From Pseudomonadota bacterium (GTDB lineage Bacteria; Pseudomonadota; Gammaproteobacteria; Steroidobacterales; Steroidobacteraceae): DNA of 39,027 nucleotides. The notes under the pieces were generated by a model that had not been told where the DNA came from, made no database searches, and saw nothing but the letters and a program-made list of their open reading frames with translations. The translations under genes and the position numbers were made by a program. Each line of letters starts with the position of its first letter. Position 1 is the first letter of the stretch. Below, piece after piece: positions 9,364 through 19,071 of this stretch. The stretch is from contig JAEYXD010000045.1 of NCBI GenBank assembly GCA_023428645.1, positions 1-39,027 on the forward strand, written 5' to 3'.

Positions 9364-9373
9364 GCGGCTTGGA

Positions 9374-12300
9374 TCACTCGAAGAAGGAGCAGGTGCCGTC
9401 GCGGCGTTCCTGTTCGTTCTCGAGGAACTTCGCGGGGCGCTCTGGCATACGCACGCCGCGGTTGCCCGAACCAGCGCAGCTGTCAGTCGCGTGGCCTGTC
9501 TGCCGTGATTCCGTGCCCGCGCCGTCAACAGCGCCGTCGCGCTGCTCGATCGTGTCATCGCCGCGAAGGAATCGCCCGCGGCTCACGCCGTTGCCGAACC
9601 CGTCACGGCCGACGCCATCGGCGAACCAGGAGCCCGGATTGCCCGGATCCCGGTCACGTTGGTTGATCAGCTCGGCGCCACGAACGATGGCGATCACCGG
9701 ATCGTAGGCGCCGTCGGCGCCGTCACCGCTGCCATGATCGCCGCCTTTGTCGCCACCTGTGCTGTCGTTGCCGCCGGCATTAGCCGCGAGGATGATGCCG
9801 CTCGTGTTGTCCACGAAGGTGACGTGATAGTTGTCGCCGCCGTTGCCATCGGCCGCCACGCCATTGGCGCGCAGCGTCTTGCCCGTGCCGACCCGTGCGT
9901 CGTCGAATGATTGACCCCAAGCCGCGGCGTCACCGTCGGCCAAGCTGCCGGCAGTGAGAACCGGCGCGACAGCGGAGAGCACCGTTCCGTCATAGATCTT
10001 GCTGTCGGCCTGTGCAGTGACCGTGATGGCGCGACGCTCGATGACGCCGTCCGTGTTGTCGATGAAGGTGACGCTGTAGTTGTTGCCGCCGTTGCCGTCG
10101 TAGATCACGCCGCTGGCGGTGAGCGCCTTGCCCGTGCCGGCGTTGCGATCGTCGAAGGCTTGCGACCAGCTCGCCGTGTCGCCACCCGCCAGCGAACCGC
10201 TGGTGAGCAGCGCCGCGAGGTTCGAGCTCGTCGTGCCGTCGTACATCTTGGTGTCGCCTTGCGCTGTGACCGTGATGGCACGCGCGGTGATCGTGACGCT
10301 ACCCGTGGCCGAGGTCGTCGGCAGATAGTAGTTGCTCGAGTCCGCACCGCGGAGGCTCATGCCGCTGAGGCTGATCGAGTGGACACCGACGTTGCGGTCA
10401 TCGAACGCGAGCAAGCCGAGCACATCCACATCGTCTGAACCGACGCGGCCGCTCACGTGATATGCCTCGGTGCCCACCGGCAATGCCGTTGTGCCGTCGT
10501 ACACCTTGGTCAAGCGGGTCGCCACGTCCACCAGCAGAGCCTTCGGCGTGACGACCAGATGGTTGCCCGTGAAGTCGATGATGTAGTTGCCGCCCGCCGA
10601 GAGCGTGCCCGGTCCGATCGCGTACGGTCCGCCCAGCACCGTCTCACCCGCGACGCGCGTGAGGTCGCCACCGAACACGGCAGCCGTATCGCCGTTCACG
10701 AGACCTGCGTAGGTGAACGACAACGTCGGATCGATGTCGCCATAAACCTTGGTCTGACCGTTCGCCACTACGCTCAACGTGGCTGGCGTGATCGAGAAGG
10801 TATTGCCGCTGTAGTGCAGCGCGTAGTTGCTGCCCGCGGACAAGGACCCTTGCGTGATCGCGTAGCCGTTCACGTTCTCGCCGGAGGAGCGGGCGAGCGC
10901 GCCGCCGAACACGCTCGCCGTATCGCCGTTCGTCAAGCCCGTGTAGGCGTACGTGAGCGACGGGTCGATCGAGCCGTAGATCTTGCTGACCGCATCCGCG
11001 GTCACATACAGATCGCGCGGCGTGATGGCGAGGTCGGCGCTGTGGAGCTGGATCGTGTAGTTGGAGCCCGCGTCGAGCGACCCCAAACCAATCGCGTAGT
11101 TGCCGACGTTCTCGCCCGCAACGCGCGTCAGGCCGCCGGTGAACACCGCCGCGTCATCACCGTTCATCAGGCCGCTGAACGTGTACGTCAGCGTCGGATC
11201 CGCGTCGCCATACACCTTCGAGCGTGCATTGGCGTTGACCACCAGGAGGCCGGTGGAGATGTCGAACAGGTTGCCGGTGAAGTCGATGACGTAGTTCGAG
11301 CCCGCCGCCAGCGTGCCTTGCGAGATCGAATACGAGCCGACGTTCTCACCTGCCGTGCGCGTGAGTTCACCAGTGAAGATCGCGGCGGTGTCGCCATTGA
11401 CCAGCGCGCCGTGCGAGAAGCTCAGTGTCGGATCGAGATCGCCGTAGCTCTTGCCGCGGGCGTTGGCGGAGATGGTGAGCGCGCGCGGCGTGATCGAGAA
11501 ATCACCGCCCGTGAACACCATGTCGTAGTTGTTGCCGGCCGTGAGCGACCCCTGCCCGATCGCGTACGAGCCGACATTTTCCCCAGCGGCGCGCTCGAGC
11601 GAGCCCGAGAAGATCGCGCTCGTGTCGCCGTTGTAGAGCGCGCCGTGCGCGAAGCCAAGCGCCGGATCGACATCGCCGTAGATCTTCGCGAGATCGTTGG
11701 CGTCGATGCTCAGCGTACGACGCGTGATGCCGAAAACGTTGCCTGCATAGGCGATCGTGTAATTGCTGCCCGCAGAGAGCGAGCCCAGGTGAATGCCGTA
11801 GCTGCCGACGTTTTCACCTGAAGTGCGCGTGAGCGCACCGGAGAGCACGCTGGCATCGTCGCCGTTCACGAGGCCGCTCACGTCGTAGCCGAAGCCCGGA
11901 TCGGTATCGCCATAGACCTTCGTGCCAGCGAGCGCACCGATGGTCAGCGTTGCCGGGTTGATGCGGAACGTCGCATCGCTGTACGCGATGGCGTAGTTGC
12001 CGCCCGCCGAGAGTGTGCCCTGACCGATCGTGTACAAACCCACGTTCTCGCCGGCGGCGCGGGTGAGCGCGCCCGAGAACACGCTCGCATCGTCGGAGCC
12101 CTGCAGGCCGGAGTAGCCGTATGTCAGGCTCGTATCCGCCGCGCCATAGATCTTGCTGTTCGGGACTGCCGCGACGATCAGCGTCGCCGGTGTGATCGAG
12201 GCGTGGCTCGCACCGACAGAGGCCATCCGATAGTTGCCCACGTCGGCGCCCGTGAGCGTCATGCCGCTCACGGCCACGCCCTTGTCGTTGCCGACGTTCT

Positions 12301-15300
12301 TGTCCGCGAAGGAGAAGCTGGCCGTCCCGTCGCTGAACACCTGATCGCCCGCGATCAGGTTGCTGATCCCGGTGACGGTGCCCGTCGCGACGGTCGTGCC
12401 GTCGTACACCTTGTCGTTGGCGTCGACCGTTACGATTACGTCCCGCTTGTCGATCGTGCCCACCGCGTCCGTACGCGTGATGAGATAGTTGTTGCCGCCG
12501 TTGCCGTCGTCGACCACGTAATCCGCGTCCACCGACAGCGTGCGGTTGCCCGCGTCGCGCGAGTCGAAGGACTGCGTCGCCGTCACCGTGTCGCTGATCG
12601 CGACGCCAGTGACATCGACCGCCTTGTCGGAGTCCGTCGTGCGATCGTAGACCTTCGCGTCTGCCACGGCCGCGATCGTCAACGCGCGCCGGGAGATGGC
12701 CGCGATGTCGGCGTCGGCCGACGAGTTGACGGTGTAGTTGGCGGCATCGGCGCCGAGGAGCGCGAGACCTGTGACCGCCACGTTCTTGTCGTTGCCGACG
12801 TGCTTGGTGTCGAGCGTGCCCAGGAGAGGATGGTCGAGCTCGACAGCATCGCCAGCGACGATGCCGGCGAGACCGTAGTTGCCGCTCGTCAGTGCGATGT
12901 CGGTCGTGCCGTCGTACACGCGGCTGACGTTGCCGATGAGCGAAGCCGTCAATGCCTTCGCGGTCACCTCGGCGATGTTGGCGCTCACGAAGCTGCTGAC
13001 GGAGTAGTTGCTCGCATCCGCACCGGACAGGCTGAGACCAGAAACCATCACATTCTTGCCTGCGCCCACGTTCTTGTCGCCGAGGGTGCCAGCGGCCGGA
13101 ATGTTCAGCGCGACGATGTCGGCGCCGAGAACGCCGCCGAGAGCGAAGTTGCTGCCGTCGAGTGCGATGCCGGTGTTGCCGTCGTAGATCTTGGTGGCAC
13201 CGCCGATCAGCGAGGCCGTCAGCGCGCGTTGCGTCACCACGCCGATATTGGCGTTGGCCGTGCCGTTGACGGTGTAGTTGCCAGCATCCGCGCCGAGCAG
13301 GTGCAGTCCGCTGACTGCCACGTTCTTGCTCGTGCCGACGTCCTTCGAAAGGAGCGTCGCCATGTTCGCGCTCTCGAGGTTCACGACATCGCCCGACACC
13401 ACGCCATGCAGCACGTAGTTGTGGTTCGCAAGCGCGATGTCGGTGGTGCCGTCGTACACCTTGCTCGCCGTGCCGATCAGGTTCGCGGTCAGCGCTCGCG
13501 CGGTGATGCTGCCGGTGTCGATGTCGACGAAGGTGACATCGTAGTTGTTGCCGCCGTTGCCATCGTCGATCGTTCCGCTTGCGATGAGCCGCTTGCCAGC
13601 AGCCGCGTTCTTGTTATCGAACGCTTGCAGCCAGTGGGCCGTATCGCCGTTGACCAGCGCGCCCGAGGTGACGGACGGCGTGACCGTCGAGATCGTCGTA
13701 CCGTCGTAGACGCGGATGTCGGTTTGCGCGGTGACAGTCAGCGCACGCTTGAGGACTTCGAGCCGAACCGACGGATGCAGGGTAACGGCGTACCCCGTAT
13801 CCGTGTAGGCCGTAGGCAGAGTGACCGCGTATGAGCCGACGTTCGCGTTCGCATCCAACCCCGTGGAGAAGAGGCCGGCGGAGGTCAACGTGAACGAGCC
13901 GAGGCCGACGTCCTCGAGGGTGTCGGCCAGCCACATGCCGCCCTGCGTGTTCGTATAAGGCGTGGCCGAGGTCGACAACGTCTCCACGATCGAGATATCG
14001 CCATAAATCTTGCTCAGCGAGCCGCTGATCGTTCCGCCAGCAGGGGTGTAGCGGAAGATGTAGCGATTGCCGGAAGGCGCCGTGCCAGGTGCGAGCGTGT
14101 CGAAACTCTGGTTCCAGATCGCCTTGTTGCCACTCGCGAGATTGCCGTATGTATTGGTGGTGGGTGAGACGGCGTAGACGAGCCACTGCCCGCTGGCGTT
14201 GAGCGCGCTGGCGCCGCGGCTGTTCACGAAATTCCCGGCGTCCGTGGCGAGATAGATGTTCTGCCCCGTGATGCTGCCCGTGCTCGAGTTGATCGTGATG
14301 TTGCCGTGCGCGCGAGCGGTCACATCGTTGGTAGCTGCCGCGAGCGCACCCGTGAATCGGATTGCGCCTCCCGAGCCGCCGGCAAGCAACGTCAGCGGAT
14401 CGGTCACGCTCAAGCCGCCCACGGTGATGAGCCCGGTGCCATTGCTGCGCCCGATGACGATCTCACTGAATCCATCGGCGAAGCGGCGCCCTGCGCCATT
14501 GAAGAGCGTCGAGCCGAGCTGCAAGGTGCCCGCGCCGCCGCCCAGGCCGATGCTCGCGTTGGTGGTGTACGGCATGAGGGATAGCCTGCCGGTGCCCGAA
14601 ACGTTGCCGTTGAAGGTCAGGCTGTTGCCGGCGATCGAGATATCACCGCTGCCGCTCGTGATCGCGCCGTCGAACGTCACTGGCGTGCCAAATCGCAAGT
14701 CGATGCCGCCGTTGCCAGAGCCCGAGCTGATGCTGCCAAACGTGTTTTCGAAGGTGCCCGACGAGGCCGTGGTGGTGATGGACACGTTGCCATCGCCGGT
14801 CGAAATGTTGCCCGGCATGTAGATGGGCCGAGACGCGGTGATGCTGATGTCGCCGCTCGTGGTGCTCATCGAGCCGCCGTTGTTGTAGAGACTGTAGTTC
14901 GCGCTGGATCCCGACAACGACACCCGGATGCCGGTGCCGGCGTTGAGGTTCACCAGAGTGCTGAACAGGGCGTTCTGCTCCGCGCCGCCGCTCGCATTGA
15001 CGACGATCGCACCGCCTGTGGTCACGCCCACGCGGCCACCGCGAAAATATATGCCCGCGGCGCCCGTCCCTGCAGTCGTGCCGGTGAGCGTGATCGTACC
15101 GGTGGTGGAGGTGATGCTGTTGATCGTGCTGTAGTTCGGCTTGAAGAGGCCTGCGAAGCCTGTGCTGTTCGTGCCAGTGAGCGTGATGTTGCCGGTGCTG
15201 GTGCTGATGGTCGACCGGTTGAAATGCAGGCCGCCGTAGTCGCCTTTGCCCTCACCCGAAACGGTGATGTCGCCGTGCTGAGCAGCGATGGTCGAGTAGT

Positions 15301-17242
15301 CATGCAGCTGAACGCCCACACCGGCGGAATCGTGGATCTCGCCCCTGATCGAGATCGTGCCCGCGCCGTTGGTGCGTAGCACGGTGTTTTCGGCGATCTG
15401 CACGCCGTGGCCATTCGCGGCTCTGCCATACATGGAAATGCTGCCGCCGCCACCGCTCCCGCTGGCGTCCAACGTGGACCCTTCGTCGATGAAAATCGCG
15501 GCGCCATTGGGGTGATAGGCGTAGCTCGTGCCGCTGCTGCCCCCGCCAAGCGTGAGGTCGCCGCCATTGGTGCGGATGTCGCCGTTGATTCGAATCTCAC
15601 CCAGCTCGGTGCCGTAGTTCGAGTCCAGTGAGCGACTGCGCATGACCACGTGCAGCTTCCCCGAGGTCGAGGAAATGACATTGTCGGCGTTCAGATAGAT
15701 GTTCTGATTCGGCAGCAAGGTGAGTGTGGCATCGCCGCCGCTGGTCTTGGTGATCGGCGCCTCGATGTACACGTGGCCACCGTAAGGCCCGGAACTGTTG
15801 GTCGTGATGACCACATTGGTCCCGCGGTTCAGGGCAGTGTTGATCGTGCCGTTGTTGATGAACGCGTTGCTGCCGGTCGCCGTGAAGGTCAACGGGTTGC
15901 TGCCGCTGCTGCTCGTGCCGCTGCTGGCGCTGGTGCGGATATAGACGTCCGTGGGGTCCAGCAACCATTCGCCCGCGGTGCCTCGCGACGCCGACGCATC
16001 GACATCGCCGGAGGACTGCAGGTTGATCTTGCCCGAAGTCTCCACCCTGCCGCCGTTGCCGCCCATCTCGCCGCCGCGCGCGGTGATCGCGCCGGCAAAG
16101 TTCGTATAGTCGTCGGACCAGAGCACGACCGTGCCAGCGTTGCCGTGGTGCTTGGCATCGGCCTTGATGGTCGCGCCTTCTTGCATCACGACAGCAGTGG
16201 CATTCAGCTCAGGGCCCTTGCCCTGCCAATTGCCGCCGACCAGCACGGTGCCGCCACCGTCTCGTCCGGACGCATCGATGGTCGCACCCTCGACGATGCC
16301 GACGTTCTTGCCGAGCGCGGTGACGCTGCCGCCGACCTGGCCCGCAGCGTTGCCGGATGCATCGACGGTGCCGCCGACGATCGTCGTGCCGCCTGCGCCC
16401 GATCCGAGGAAGATCCGGCCGTCACGCTCCTCGATGCTTTGCGCGCGTAATACACCTTCGGTATTGATGAGCGAGTCGAGCACTGCGTCGGCGGTGCCCG
16501 CCTGCAGCGAAATCGAGCCGCCGTCGGCCGCGATGCGCCCGGTGTTCCTGATGCTCGCGTTGAGCGTCGCCTTGTCCACTTGGGCGGTGATCAGGCCGTT
16601 GTTCATCACGCTGATGGTGACCGCCTCACCGGCTGCAAGGGTCGTGCTGCCCTTGTGCGTGTTGATCGAGCCTGCGTTCTCGATCGTGGGCGCGACCAGC
16701 ACGATGCTGCCGGCGGTGAGATTGCCGGAGTTGACGATGCCGCCGGCCTTCGCGCCTTTGGTGAACTTGTAGTGACCCGCGTTGAAGTGTTCGTCGGTGA
16801 TGTCGAGCGTAGAGGCGACCAGGCCGCCGGTGTGGACCTGCGCATCCTTGCCGAACAAGACGCCGTTCGGATTGACGAGGAAGACTTTGCCGTTCGCATC
16901 GAGCGAACCCATGATCTTCGAGCCATCCGAGCCCATGACGCGATTGAGCGCGACGCTATTGGCATCGGGCTGCACGAACTGCACGCGCTGTCCGGCGCCG
17001 ACGTTGAAACTTTCCCATTCCACGCCCATGCGCGCGGTCTGCTGTGTCACGGTCATCGTATTGCCACTCTGACCGATGCTGCCTGCGCCGGAGACGACGT
17101 TGCCCCCGGTCGGAAGATCGGCGAACGCAACCGCGCCGCACGCGACTTTGACGGCGAGGGCGATCGCGCTGAAGCGCACCGCGTGAATGGCACGAGGGGC
17201 GGATTGGCCGGGGGCTCGACGGTGGGAATCAACGGTGTTCAT
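9374..17242 (-). CDS. Giant TpsA exoprotein: filamentous-haemagglutinin secretion domain, beta-helix and YDG/MBG repeat array
   Basis: A 2622-residue exported protein. The ATG at 17242 is chosen because AAGGA lies 9 bases upstream; a TTG at 17251 is in frame but has no room for a ribosome site. Residues 1-41 are a signal peptide ending near AVAFA. The two-partner-secretion domain follows, with the diagnostic NPNG at 124-127. Residues to about 1168 are Gly/Ser/Thr/Asn-rich repeats typical of a beta-helix. Six YDG modules (1169-1688), seven MBG modules (1689-2236) and three YDG modules (2237-about 2485) follow, and an Asp/Gly-rich linker leads into a charged tail. The only Cys outside the signal peptide are at 2589 and 2618. 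Such proteins usually act as adhesins, biofilm components or contact factors. No toxin domain is recognisable at the C-terminus. The transporter gene lies 77 bases upstream on the same strand. Confidence 0.92.
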   Translation of the reverse strand: MNTVDSHRRAPGQSAPRAIHAVRFSAIALAVKVACGAVAFADLPTGGNVVSGAGSIGQSGNTMTVTQQTARMGVEWESFNVGAGQRVQFVQPDANSVALNRVMGSDGSKIMGSLDANGKVFLVNPNGVLFGKDAQVHTGGLVASTLDITDEHFNAGHYKFTKGAKAGGIVNSGNLTAGSIVLVAPTIENAGSINTHKGSTTLAAGEAVTISVMNNGLITAQVDKATLNASIRNTGRIAADGGSISLQAGTADAVLDSLINTEGVLRAQSIEERDGRIFLGSGAGGTTIVGGTVDASGNAAGQVGGSVTALGKNVGIVEGATIDASGRDGGGTVLVGGNWQGKGPELNATAVVMQEGATIKADAKHHGNAGTVVLWSDDYTNFAGAITARGGEMGGNGGRVETSGKINLQSSGDVDASASRGTAGEWLLDPTDVYIRTSASSGTSSSGSNPLTFTATGSNAFINNGTINTALNRGTNVVITTNSSGPYGGHVYIEAPITKTSGGDATLTLLPNQNIYLNADNVISSTSGKLHVVMRSRSLDSNYGTELGEIRINGDIRTNGGDLTLGGGSSGTSYAYHPNGAAIFIDEGSTLDASGSGGGGSISMYGRAANGHGVQIAENTVLRTNGAGTISIRGEIHDSAGVGVQLHDYSTIAAQHGDITVSGEGKGDYGGLHFNRSTISTSTGNITLTGTNSTGFAGLFKPNYSTINSITSTTGTITLTGTTAGTGAAGIYFRGGRVGVTTGGAIVVNASGGAEQNALFSTLVNLNAGTGIRVSLSGSSANYSLYNNGGSMSTTSGDISITASRPIYMPGNISTGDGNVSITTTASSGTFENTFGSISSGSGNGGIDLRFGTPVTFDGAITSGSGDISIAGNSLTFNGNVSGTGRLSLMPYTTNASIGLGGGAGTLQLGSTLFNGAGRRFADGFSEIVIGRSNGTGLITVGGLSVTDPLTLLAGGSGGAIRFTGALAAATNDVTARAHGNITINSSTGSITGQNIYLATDAGNFVNSRGASALNASGQWLVYAVSPTTNTYGNLASGNKAIWNQSFDTLAPGTAPSGNRYIFRYTPAGGTISGSLSKIYGDISIVETLSTSATPYTNTQGGMWLADTLEDVGLGSFTLTSAGLFSTGLDANANVGSYAVTLPTAYTDTGYAVTLHPSVRLEVLKRALTVTAQTDIRVYDGTTISTVTPSVTSGALVNGDTAHWLQAFDNKNAAAGKRLIASGTIDDGNGGNNYDVTFVDIDTGSITARALTANLIGTASKVYDGTTDIALANHNYVLHGVVSGDVVNLESANMATLLSKDVGTSKNVAVSGLHLLGADAGNYTVNGTANANIGVVTQRALTASLIGGATKIYDGNTGIALDGSNFALGGVLGADIVALNIPAAGTLGDKNVGAGKNVMVSGLSLSGADASNYSVSSFVSANIAEVTAKALTASLIGNVSRVYDGTTDIALTSGNYGLAGIVAGDAVELDHPLLGTLDTKHVGNDKNVAVTGLALLGADAANYTVNSSADADIAAISRRALTIAAVADAKVYDRTTDSDKAVDVTGVAISDTVTATQSFDSRDAGNRTLSVDADYVVDDGNGGNNYLITRTDAVGTIDKRDVIVTVDANDKVYDGTTVATGTVTGISNLIAGDQVFSDGTASFSFADKNVGNDKGVAVSGMTLTGADVGNYRMASVGASHASITPATLIVAAVPNSKIYGAADTSLTYGYSGLQGSDDASVFSGALTRAAGENVGLYTIGQGTLSAGGNYAIAYSDATFRINPATLTIGALAGTKVYGDTDPGFGYDVSGLVNGDDASVLSGALTRTSGENVGSYGIHLGSLSAGSNYTIAYAGNVFGITRRTLSIDANDLAKIYGDVDPALGFAHGALYNGDTSAIFSGSLERAAGENVGSYAIGQGSLTAGNNYDMVFTGGDFSITPRALTISANARGKSYGDLDPTLSFSHGALVNGDTAAIFTGELTRTAGENVGSYSISQGTLAAGSNYVIDFTGNLFDISTGLLVVNANARSKVYGDADPTLTYTFSGLMNGDDAAVFTGGLTRVAGENVGNYAIGLGSLDAGSNYTIQLHSADLAITPRDLYVTADAVSKIYGSIDPSLTYAYTGLTNGDTASVFGGALARSSGENVNGYAITQGSLSAGSNYALHYSGNTFSITPATLSVVANGQTKVYGDIDPTLSFTYAGLVNGDTAAVFGGDLTRVAGETVLGGPYAIGPGTLSAGGNYIIDFTGNHLVVTPKALLVDVATRLTKVYDGTTALPVGTEAYHVSGRVGSDDVDVLGLLAFDDRNVGVHSISLSGMSLRGADSSNYYLPTTSATGSVTITARAITVTAQGDTKMYDGTTSSNLAALLTSGSLAGGDTASWSQAFDDRNAGTGKALTASGVIYDGNGGNNYSVTFIDNTDGVIERRAITVTAQADSKIYDGTVLSAVAPVLTAGSLADGDAAAWGQSFDDARVGTGKTLRANGVAADGNGGDNYHVTFVDNTSGIILAANAGGNDSTGGDKGGDHGSGDGADGAYDPVIAIVRGAELINQRDRDPGNPGSWFADGVGRDGFGNGVSRGRFLRGDDTIEQRDGAVDGAGTESRQTGHATDSCAGSGNRGVRMPERPAKFLENEQERRDGTCSFFE
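9787..10534 (-). repeat. Three C-terminal YDG modules in TpsA
   Basis: Three further YDG modules (about residues 2237-2485) follow the MBG block. The last two are very alike: both have 'TAQxDxKxYDGT', 'GDxAxWxQxFDD' and 'DGNGGxNYxVTF'. They closely resemble the first module of the upstream YDG block, which suggests duplication of an ancestral unit around the MBG block. Confidence 0.85.
10535..12178 (-). repeat. Seven tandem MBG modules in TpsA
   Basis: Seven modules of about 78 residues occupy protein residues 1689-2236. Each has the order KxYGDxDP, GLxNGD, AGENVGxY, LSAGxNY and a closing ITPxxL. The period is almost constant (548 residues for seven modules), so this is a true tandem array. 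It resembles the Pfam MBG_2 family of extracellular beta-domains. The DNA repeats also create long false open frames on the opposite strand. Confidence 0.87.
12179..13738 (-). repeat. Six tandem YDG modules in TpsA
   Basis: Six modules of about 80-90 residues occupy protein residues 1169-1688. Each begins near a (V/I)YDGTT-type motif (fifth module YDRTT) and most end in a variant of 'GADxxNYxV'. Two module flavours mix: one with 'DDGNGGNNY' near its end (first and fifth) and one with 'GADAGNYTV'-type ends. They resemble the Pfam YDG family found in filamentous-haemagglutinin-type exoproteins, where they form stalk-like beta-domains. Confidence 0.85.
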
Positions 17243-17319
17243 CGAATGCAATCCTTGGGAAGAGAGATGCAGGGCAAGCCCGTCGCGCTCGGCGACACGC
17301 CCGATGCTTGATTGAAGGC

Positions 17320-19071
17320 TCAGAAGCGACGGCCGCCGGAAATCCAGAGCTGATAGTTGCGATCGGGCCCGCTGCGCGCGTGCTCGCTGCCGCGGAAGGC
17401 GATGGCGGAGGAGAGATGCCAGCCGGCCTGATGGCTCCAGGAGAGACTCGCGCCATAGCCGTCGAGGCTGCGGTCGTGCTCCCGGTCAGCGGTCCACGCG
17501 CGTGCGTTCGTGCGGACTCGGCCGTGGTCGTAGAACAGGGCGGCTTGCACGAGGCCGGCGATGGGGACATCGACGAGCCGTCGCACTTCGGCGCTCGCGA
17601 GATAACCGCGATCGCCGGCGGCTTCGCCGACGGGATACGCGCGCACGGCCGAAGGCCCGCCGAGATAGAACTTCTCCGAGGAATCCAGGTTCTGATCGGC
17701 GAGCTGGCCCGTGACTCGTGCGTACACGCTCCAGCGTGGCGTCAGCTGCTGGTCGCGCGACAGCCAGTAAACCATCTTGTCGAAGCTGCCATCGGTCCGC
17801 GCCGTGGCGCCGTCGATGAGCCGCGACAACGGATCCTCGATGTCGATCTCGCCGACCGTGATCCCAAGCGACATGCGGTTCAACGCCGACCCGCCGAACA
17901 TCCAGTCGTTCATCACCCCGTCGATCTGCGCCGCATAGGTCGAGGTCGTGCGCTCGCTTGCCGTGGCGGCGACTTCGATTTCGTCTTCGATCGACTTACG
18001 GGCATAGGTGACCCGGCCGCTCAAGCTAGCACGCGAGGTGCGTACGAAGGTGTGCAGCAAGCCGATTTCGCGGCCGACCGTATCGCCCTGTGCGCCGAGT
18101 GCCGCGAATTCCTCTCGCAGCTCGTAGTCCATCTTGTAGCCCGAGAAGAACAAGCGCGTGCCGCTGTAGTTGAGCGGCAGGTCGTAGCCGGCGCTGACGT
18201 ACGAGCTGCCCGAGGAGTAGGCGCCTTGCACATTGATGCGATCGCCGATACCGAGCGGGTTGTTGTACGCGAGCGATAGCGTGGCGCGCTCGGCACCGAC
18301 GTAGCGTCCACCGTAATCACTCACGTCGAGCGATCCGGTCAGGCGCTGGTCCGGCACGGCCGTGAGCACGAGGTCGGCGGTGCCGATCTCATCGCCAGGC
18401 TGCAGTGAGCCGCGAACCAGCACGCCGGGAAGATCGGCCAGACGCAACATGCCTTGTTCCAGCGGCCCTTCTTGAATCAGGTCCCGCGCACAGTCAGGCG
18501 CGTCGCAGGAGGCTCGAGCCAGCGTCTTCAACAAGCGGCGGTCGGAGAGCTTCGAGGTGTTCTCGATGCGCACCTGCCCGAAATGACCCTCGATGATCTC
18601 GAGCTTCACGATGCCGCCGCGAACTTCCTGGTAGGGGAGATATGCGCGCGCCACCATGTAGCCGCGCTCGCGGTAGTAGCGCGTGATCGCTGCCGCGGCC
18701 TGCTCGATCTGGGTGATCGTGGCGGTGCCTGTCTGGCTCGCGACCAGCGGCAGCAGCTCCATGTCATCGAAGGTCGTGTTGCCGCTGAGCTTGTAGCCTC
18801 GGACTTCGATGCGCAGATCCGAATTGACCGCGCCGGGCTGCAGATCCGCGTCGCGCGTCGCAACGTCCGGCAGCGCTCGCTGCGGCAACTGCGGCTGCAC
18901 GGTCGGCCTGCGCTCGAGCTCGCGAAGAATCTGTCCGCTGTCGGGAAGCTGCGGCGTTGCGGATTGCGCGGCCGCATAGGGGCTCGCAAGCGTCACCGAC
19001 ATGCCGATGGCAACTCGCAAAGCACAACGCAGCGCTGTGGCGGTGGGGCGAGCCTCAGAGATCGATCGCAT
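17320..19071 (-). CDS. TpsB two-partner-secretion transporter (FhaC/ShlB/HecB family)
   Basis: A 583-residue outer-membrane protein that should export the downstream TpsA across the outer membrane. The ATG at 19071 has AGAGGA 7 bases upstream; a TTG three bases earlier is rejected. The order is: signal peptide ending near 'PYAAAQ' (about residue 35), a Pro/Gln-rich linker, two POTRA domains (about 84-160, 'VRGYKLSGNTTFDD'; and about 165-235, 'EIIEGHFGQVRIEN'), then a 16-strand beta-barrel ending in Phe. The loop-6 tip, usually VRGY/F, reads AVRAYPVGE near residue 475, followed by 'GDRGYLASAEVR'. The key Arg is kept and the Gly is Ala. Two Cys six residues apart near the second POTRA domain ('SCDAPDC') could form a small disulphide. 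tpsB and tpsA are evidently one operon. Confidence 0.93.
   Translation of the reverse strand: MRSISEARPTATALRCALRVAIGMSVTLASPYAAAQSATPQLPDSGQILRELERRPTVQPQLPQRALPDVATRDADLQPGAVNSDLRIEVRGYKLSGNTTFDDMELLPLVASQTGTATITQIEQAAAAITRYYRERGYMVARAYLPYQEVRGGIVKLEIIEGHFGQVRIENTSKLSDRRLLKTLARASCDAPDCARDLIQEGPLEQGMLRLADLPGVLVRGSLQPGDEIGTADLVLTAVPDQRLTGSLDVSDYGGRYVGAERATLSLAYNNPLGIGDRINVQGAYSSGSSYVSAGYDLPLNYSGTRLFFSGYKMDYELREEFAALGAQGDTVGREIGLLHTFVRTSRASLSGRVTYARKSIEDEIEVAATASERTTSTYAAQIDGVMNDWMFGGSALNRMSLGITVGEIDIEDPLSRLIDGATARTDGSFDKMVYWLSRDQQLTPRWSVYARVTGQLADQNLDSSEKFYLGGPSAVRAYPVGEAAGDRGYLASAEVRRLVDVPIAGLVQAALFYDHGRVRTNARAWTADREHDRSLDGYGASLSWSHQAGWHLSSAIAFRGSEHARSGPDRNYQLWISGGRRF

Noticed and set aside
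9374..9790. Possible toxin domain at the TpsA C-terminus (contact-dependent inhibition)
   Set aside because: The tail is short, charged and low in complexity, there is no VENN-type motif, and no small immunity gene follows; the next gene is a convergent hydrolase beyond a terminator.
10457..13834. Long plus-strand open frames (454 and 543 codons) opposite tpsA
   Set aside because: They are antisense to the MBG and YDG repeats; their apparent internal repeats mirror the repeats of the real protein, they are extremely Arg/Val-rich, and they have no family motif or ribosome site.
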